The notes beneath the pieces were generated by a model. The model searched no databases. It was given only the letters and a program-made list of their open reading frames with translations, and was not told the origin of the DNA. 64,000 nucleotides of DNA, taken from positions 18,089,298-18,153,297 of the forward strand of contig OX637342.1 of the NCBI GenBank assembly GCA_951799405.1, read 5' to 3'. Numbering within the stretch: position 1 is the stretch's first letter; every line of letters begins with the position of its first letter. Shown here in pieces: positions 58,962-64,000 of the stretch. Both the position numbers and the translations under genes were made by a program. Origin of the DNA: Agapetus fuscipes (taxonomy: Eukaryota; Arthropoda; Insecta; Trichoptera; Glossosomatidae).

Positions 58962-59105
58962 TGTATATATAAAAACCCAATCTTAAATGAACATAAGCCC
59001 GGCAACTCTTGCTGACCTTCCCTGAAACAGGGGTGACATTAGCAAAGTGAACCATTTTTTACAGTATGGGTGATAAGCCTCATACCAACCTATAAGTCAA
59101 GGAAT
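58962..59105 (-). mobile_element. SINE-C 5' half
   Basis: aaaacccaatcttaaatgaa to ataagtcaaggaata. Confidence 0.72.
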
Positions 59106-59204
59106 ACAAACAATTGATTACATTAAAGTATATAAAACAAACAAATACTAAACAATTAAACAGTAAAAAAAAAACTATTTTATAAAAAAATGAACAATAT
59201 TTTT

Positions 59205-59575
59205 TACAGCCTTATACGCCAGCATTTCAGATCAACTACCATTTTTTTCGGTCCTTGCGTACTTCTTTCATTTCATCCAGAGTGATATCTACCCTTTTTT
59301 ATGGAACCTCACCTTTTATTATGACTCTGGATATCCCATTCATTCGCTATTTCGGAAATTCGGTCCATCCATACCTTTCTCGGTCTTCCTCTACCACGAC
59401 ATCCATCTAGCTATTCTTGCAAGATATACTTTTTTCGTCGGTCTTTCCTCATTCATTCTCTCCATATGCCCAAACCATCTTAACAAACTTCTTTTAATCT
59501 TCACTTTCACACTTTCTCTTGCACCACATTCTTCTCTTACAAAATCATTCCTCACCCTGATTTTTTTAAATTATT
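59205..59575 (-). pseudogene. RTE LINE 3' fragment
   Basis: Same family as 1928-2287: degraded RFGHMERMNE, GRGRPRKVWMD and KDRKKW-type segments over broken frames. Confidence 0.75.
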
Positions 59576-59584
59576 AATTACGTA

Positions 59585-59995
59585 AAATGCATACTTACTT
59601 TACTTTACTTTACTTTCTTCGGCTCATAAGCCTTGAAGGCTCAGGGCCTCCCGCACCACAATCCTCCAGGACTCTCTGTCTTGTGCAGCTTCCCTCCATG
59701 GTCCCCTCACTCCCAGAATTTCGGCATCGGCTTCAACGTTGTCTGCCCACCGCATCCTGGGACGTCCGAGTGGTCTAACACCTGAAGGGGCACCATAAAA
59801 TGCATACGGCAGAAGTAATTCCTTGCAGAAGTTCCTTTGTGGTTTGCATCCGTCGGAGGACTTCTTCAGTGGTGATCCCATCACGCCAAGAGATCCGAAG
59901 CATTTTTTCAGTAGACACACATCTCGAACGCTTTGAGTAAATGTTTCTCGCCTTCTCAAATTCGTCTTTTCTCTTTTCTCAGTTTCATCGCTCCT
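59585..59995 (-). pseudogene. second RTE-type LINE, ORF2 C-terminus
   Basis: Minus frame to stop at 59624: LGRPRMRWADNVEADAE, then WREAAQDRESWR and VREALSLQGL. The tail is a run of AAGTA units (59588-59615 on plus ttactttactttac), the kind of short tandem tail known for RTE elements. Upstream residues (SVRDVCLLKKCFGSLG) are in frame. Confidence 0.8.
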
Positions 59996-60245
59996 TGACT
60001 GATAGGTTGGTACGAGGCTGACCCCCCGTGCTGTAAAAATCGGTTCACTTTTGCCAATGCCACCCCGGTTCAGGGAACGGCGGCAGGAGTTGCAAGGTTT
60101 GTGTCCATGTGAGGTTTTCTTTATTTGTATGCGCACATGCAGAATGTGTAGGCGCGAACCTACATGTGCCTGTCTGTGGGCATGCATTTCATATGAGCCT
60201 TTAATGCTTACATATCCTTGCAGCTTAGATTATAGATTATAGATA
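59993..60245 (+). mobile_element. SINE-C subtype copy
   Basis: Full length with gattatagattatagat tail; twin of 57230-57482. Confidence 0.85.
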
Positions 60246-60379
60246 GATTATAGATTGCATTGGTACTTAGTGTGTTTTTTGAATAAAGTATAAAAAAATC
60301 TTCCGATCACTGTACGCAGCATCATACAATTACTACCCGTATGATGCTGATAATAATATGTACTTCCCGACAGCTTATC

Positions 60380-60800
60380 TCTTGGGTACAACTTCCTTTC
60401 ACTTCTTATCCTCCCGTAGATCCATCCATCTCCTCAAACATTTTTCCTACTCCTACATGGTCACATCCATAATCCCACCCTATTAAACAAAATTACCCTC
60501 TATGTTCCTGACCAGTACTCACGAGCGCGCTGCCATCCTCTCTTTTACCTTCCACACTCCAGAACGAATGTGCTGCTGCATGACGGAATCCACTGTGCTA
60601 TGGAAATGTTGAATGGGGTTCCTGTAGATGTCTTCAATCCCAATTTGAGGGCATTTATGGCGTTCTTGGAAGCCCAAAGCTTGTAATTTAGTTCATAATG
60701 ATGATGTATATTATGTATGGTATATTGTCCGTCAAATGTATTGGTTTGGTTAACTGTAAATTTGTCTGAATAAATATTATTATTATTATTATCCCTCATT
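60380..60800 (+). pseudogene. LINE ORF2 C-terminus (Jockey/CR1 group)
   Basis: Frame to stop 60684-60686: LLHGHIHNPTLLNKITLYVP, then RCHPLFYLPHSRTNVLLHDG and LNGVPVDVFNPNLRAFMAFL. Family-typical order: P/LYVP, RTN, N..P, F..LR.F. 3' UTR and an (ATT)n tail at 60775-60793. Confidence 0.75.
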
Positions 60801-60839
60801 TGTAGTTTTATTTTAATTTTGTATCAGTAAAACATCTAA

Positions 60840-61770
60840 CGCATCTTAGCTATAAACGTAGTGTAACTGTTATGTTATTTTATAACATATAAAAAAAAAC
60901 AATCCCGAAGTGTGCAGTGTGTGTTTGTGGGCCGAACGGAGCCGAATGGTCACGGAAGCGGCCGAACTGCGCCGCGTGATGTGATCGGGCCGTCGGTCAT
61001 CAGTTCCCGGCAAGATGCCAACCGATTAAGACGTCAGCGACCAAGCACCAAGCGGTGCAAGAAGGGGCACTACAATGGAGCTCCCTCCTCCCCATCTACT
61101 TGGATTTCCTGCCAACAAGGCACCCGCCTTGTGGACCAGAAACATAGTGCATAGGAGCGCACACTCAGGGGCTCCCACGCTCGGAGGCGTCCGCCTCGTG
61201 AACCGCCGCTAGCCTGGGGCGCTGCCCCAGGCCTTCCGTTTAAAACTCCAGCCAACGGAATAGGGAGTGTTCTGGTGACAACCTGTAGGTCTGGCCAATC
61301 CCTTATTTCCCCTTTTTCCCCCCGTATTAGTACAGTAATAAACCCTTATTTGTTCATGTTAACTTTATCTTTTAATTATAAAACCCTTCCCAAAGTACAA
61401 GTGAGCAACCGAAAGAAAGAACCCCACGCCCTGAGAGTGATACTGATGAGAGCTAGCCGGATGTAAGTATCCTGGAGATACCTTCCCATCTAAACATAAC
61501 ATAACTTATTGCCGCGTTTTCCCCGAAGTGTTAGCATGTGGTAAGTAGAACACATTACTTTTACAGAAAAGGGCGCCAGCCGTACGCTTACCTCTTCTCT
61601 TGAATTAGGGATTTTCTAGCTCCCGAGGGGGCTAGTCCTCATTTCTTTTGAAGGGTGAGTAAACCTTGCCGGTATTAAAAAATAAACACCGAAACGAGAA
61701 ATCATTTCTGTCACCCTCGGTGGGACTCGAATCTGAGCTCTCCGCATGGAATGCAAGGACTCTATCTATC
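60840..61770 (-). mobile_element. SINE-A split by an LTR-2 solo LTR
   Basis: 3' end at 60843-60867 (cttagctataaacgtagtgt), rest at 61502-61770 with head on minus (tagagtccttgcattccatg). The A-box end is lost against a SINE-C tail. Confidence 0.8.
60868..61501. mobile_element. LTR-2 solo LTR with TAAC target duplication
   Basis: TGTTATG to CATAACA, flanked by TAAC (60864-60867, 61502-61505). About 630 bp, aligned throughout with 9459-10085. Confidence 0.87.
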
Positions 61771-61774
61771 ATCG

Positions 61775-62037
61775 AATTTTTAGATCTAATCTAATCTAAG
61801 TTGCAAAGATATGTTACATTGGAGATTCACATTACATGCATTCTCACAACCAGACATGTACAAGTTCGCGCTTGCACATGCCTCATGTGAACCTACAACA
61901 TAAAAACCAAATCTCAAATGGACATACACCCTGCAACTCTTGCCGTCCTTTCCTGAAACAGGGGTGACATTGGCAAAGTGAACCATTTTTACAGCATGGG
62001 TGGTCAGCCGCATACCAACCTATAAGTCAAGGAACAC
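61775..62037 (-). mobile_element. SINE-C, near-consensus
   Basis: Full copy from tctaatctaatctaagttgc to ataagtcaaggaacac. Confidence 0.85.
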
Positions 62038-62509
62038 GGATTGGATTCTAAATTTAAACGATAAAAAAGAATTTTACTCACAATGTTATCGCTTAAAAAA
62101 AAAAGGAAATCTTTATTTTTCAGGAAAACTTTCGTAACACTTTTTTTTTTAACAATTTCGTTCTAATTTTAAAATCATAATTTAAAACGCTTATTAAAAT
62201 TTTCAAGGCCACATCTCTCTTTTTGCGGGAAAACTGAAAGTTTCGCAATCTATGGAATTTGCGGCGACCTTCACTAATTTGATGAAACGTCCAGATACAT
62301 ACATTATCGCGACACAAAATTACATTCAACTTTTTAATTTGACATTTTCACTTGCGTCTCACAATGGAGATTTCCGCTTTCGCGTGGGAGACGCAATTAT
62401 TTACCATAGTGCTTGTGTGTCTTATGTCCTTTATTTATGAAATCATTAATATTCTGTTATAGATTTCTGGATTTGAAATCAATAATATTCTGTTATTGTT
62501 CATTTGTAT
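62038..62509. other. unassigned intergenic sequence
   Basis: A 30-base stretch is repeated (aatattctgttat at 62449 and 62487). No gene seen. Confidence 0.4.
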
Positions 62510-62690
62510 GTGATTATTTCACATGAGCAATGATTGTATGGGTACTGGACCAATGTGTCTTATGATAACTGAAAATTGATTTAAAAAAATTAAAACAACT
62601 CTCCCACTATCGTGTTTTTTCTTAGCTCAGATTGTGTACAATGTGGTTTTCAGGACAATTTTATTAAAATATCAAATCTTTGAATCAAAT
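62510..62690. mobile_element. MITE-D interior fragment
   Basis: cacatgagcaatgattgtat, ctggaccaatgtgtcttatg, ttagctcagattgtgtacaa; both termini lost. Confidence 0.6.
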
Positions 62691-62842
62691 GGCAGCTAAG
62701 CCAAACTAGCCCTGGGGCGGGCAAAGTGTGGAAAAATGTTTTGAAACTTTATTCCAAGGATGTTATAATCGTACTAGTTGAGGAAAATACTTGAAATTAT
62801 GTTATTTTTAAAGGAAGTGATGTGGAATAACCATGAATTATT

Positions 62843-62895
62843 CTTCTTCTTAATCTCGTTCCTCATTGCTGAGAGTTGTAATCGTTGATGCAAAA
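62843..62895 (-). pseudogene. BovB-like RTE 3' end scrap
   Basis: Inverse of acaaccctcagtaatgagg and attaagaagaagaa at 40296-40333. Confidence 0.55.
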
Positions 62896-62909
62896 TAGAA
62901 GAGTAGGAC

Positions 62910-63262
62910 TGACATAGGCAGCTTTTAGAAATTAAGGCGACATCCTCAACGACACGAAAATGCCTGTTAACCTGAAACGCAGGGCCTTTGACTCATGCGT
63001 GCTTCCAGTATCCACCTATGGATTAGAAATAAAAAAGGCTCATTCAATGAAGCATCAACAGACTGAAGACGTGTCAAAGAGCCATTGAAAGGAGGATGCT
63101 GGGAATCAGTCTCACAGACAGGGTTCCAAACCAGGAGATCTGTAGATGCATTGGTGTCACTGATGTCATGCAGCGAGTGGCCTGCTTAAAGTGGCGTTGG
63201 GCTGGTCACGTCACAAAGCAGGAACATGACAAGTGGCCAAAAAGGATCTTCTAATGATGGCC
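62910..63262 (+). pseudogene. BovB-like RTE LINE ORF2 3' fragment
   Basis: Reads KMPVNLKRRAFDSCVLPVST, YGLE, then QRAIERRMLGISLTDRVPNQ and LKWRWAGHVTKQEHDKW over several frames. Most complete of the small fragments of this family. Confidence 0.75.
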
Positions 63263-63269
63263 CAGAATG

Positions 63270-63485
63270 CCCAAGCAGTGAAAGCTACAGTTCTCAAGCA
63301 AGACGCATTTGCTGTAAGGCTGAATGGACCTTTGGTGATCGATGTTTGGTAAAGATACATGAATTTTTCAACCCAGCGATATTTGAAAATATAAATTGCA
63401 TAATTTTTGTGCTACGCCGGAATTAGAATCTACGATCTTGCATTAACGAGTTTGAAGCGCTAACTATTAGACTACGGACCGGTCA
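63270..63485 (-). mobile_element. SINE-B, 3'-truncated
   Basis: Head on minus gaccggtccgtagtctaata, degraded B box, core with ttcaacccagcg. It directly follows the RTE fragment. Confidence 0.72.
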
Positions 63486-64000
63486 AATCTTGTTGTATAA
63501 CACAAATTATTTCATGTTTAAAGTAAAAGAAACTATGTTTTGTTGATGAGTTTTTTTTAAGGATTTCGTAATGTACATCACAAGCGTTTTTCATGATAAA
63601 GTGCGGCCCGCAAGCAACGCTTCCCAACGCAAAGTGGGCCCTTTAAAATAATATGGCCTTTTATAATATGGCCCCTCATAATATGGCCTCCTTTTTTATG
63701 GGGTACGAATAAATCAAATAAATGTGTTTATGGCCCTTTTACGTTTTTTTACATTGAAAATTTATCTGTGCAAACATCATCATTAAAAAAATAAAACACC
63801 GCGCAAGACAGGAAAACTGTGCGCAAACCAGTGTGTAAGATTTTTTAGTGTATCCTTTTTTAATGTTATGTTTATTTTTATTGCTCTATGTGTTGTTCAG
63901 AATGACATAAAGAGTTTATTCTTCAAGCACACGTCAATTTTTTTTTTCAAGTTATTATTACGCACAAAACTGCCTACTCGTGCTGCGCACGATCACGGTA
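63486..64000. other. unassigned; short repeats at 63648-63720
   Basis: taatatggcc occurs three times with 16-20 bp spacing (63651-63690), and atggccctttta recurs near 63730. No gene seen. Confidence 0.4.

Noticed and set aside
59624..60187. One 187-aa minus-strand protein
   Set aside because: It is a chance fusion of antisense SINE-C (60187-59993) with the tail of an RTE ORF2.

Overview
This is a gene-poor, AT-rich, repeat-packed stretch of an animal genome, most likely an insect. The evidence is spliced genes with GT-AG introns, tRNA-derived SINEs, RTE- and CR1/Jockey-type LINEs, a Ty3/gypsy element and a degenerate 5S rRNA copy that reads like insect 5S. I cannot name the species. More than half of the window is recognisable transposable-element sequence, much of it nested, so most open frames here are element remnants or chance.

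The only host-type genes I can support are three members of one unrecognised family, called A, B and C. Gene A is on the minus strand (22307 to 13809), gene B on the plus strand (48268 to about 52190) and gene C on the plus strand (53315 to about 56750). Each has four coding exons with intron phases 0/1/0, a first coding exon of only four codons and an acidic protein (155, 179 and 186 aa). All three share an almost identical TATA promoter and 5' leader. In A and B the match extends through the upstream flank and intron 1, including old transposon fragments, although their coding exons have diverged strongly. I do not recognise the protein.

Layout: 1-1.9 kb is the 3' end of a gypsy element whose Pol ends in a macro domain plus a CCCH zinc finger, followed by its LTR. 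2-13.8 kb is an intergenic repeat field with two solo LTRs. 13.8-22.4 kb is gene A; its second intron holds an RTE LINE that is inverted and interrupted by a CR1-like LINE. 22.4-47.9 kb is a large intergenic field with SINEs of four families, TIR elements, a nested BovB-like RTE copy, a 105-bp tandem array, a 5S pseudogene fused to a SINE and a 1.3-kb tandem duplication. 48-57 kb is genes B and C. 57-64 kb is a fold-back element, LINE ends, a solo LTR inside a SINE and more SINEs.

Repeat families named here: SINE-A (tRNA head, about 330 bp, variant A' with a shorter head); SINE-B (tRNA head, three alternative 3' ends); SINE-C (about 270 bp, origin unclear, ends in pentamer/heptamer repeats such as GATTA, about fifty copies or fragments); SINE-E (Leu/Ser-type tRNA head); MITE-D and MITE-F (short inverted-repeat elements); LTR-1 and LTR-2.
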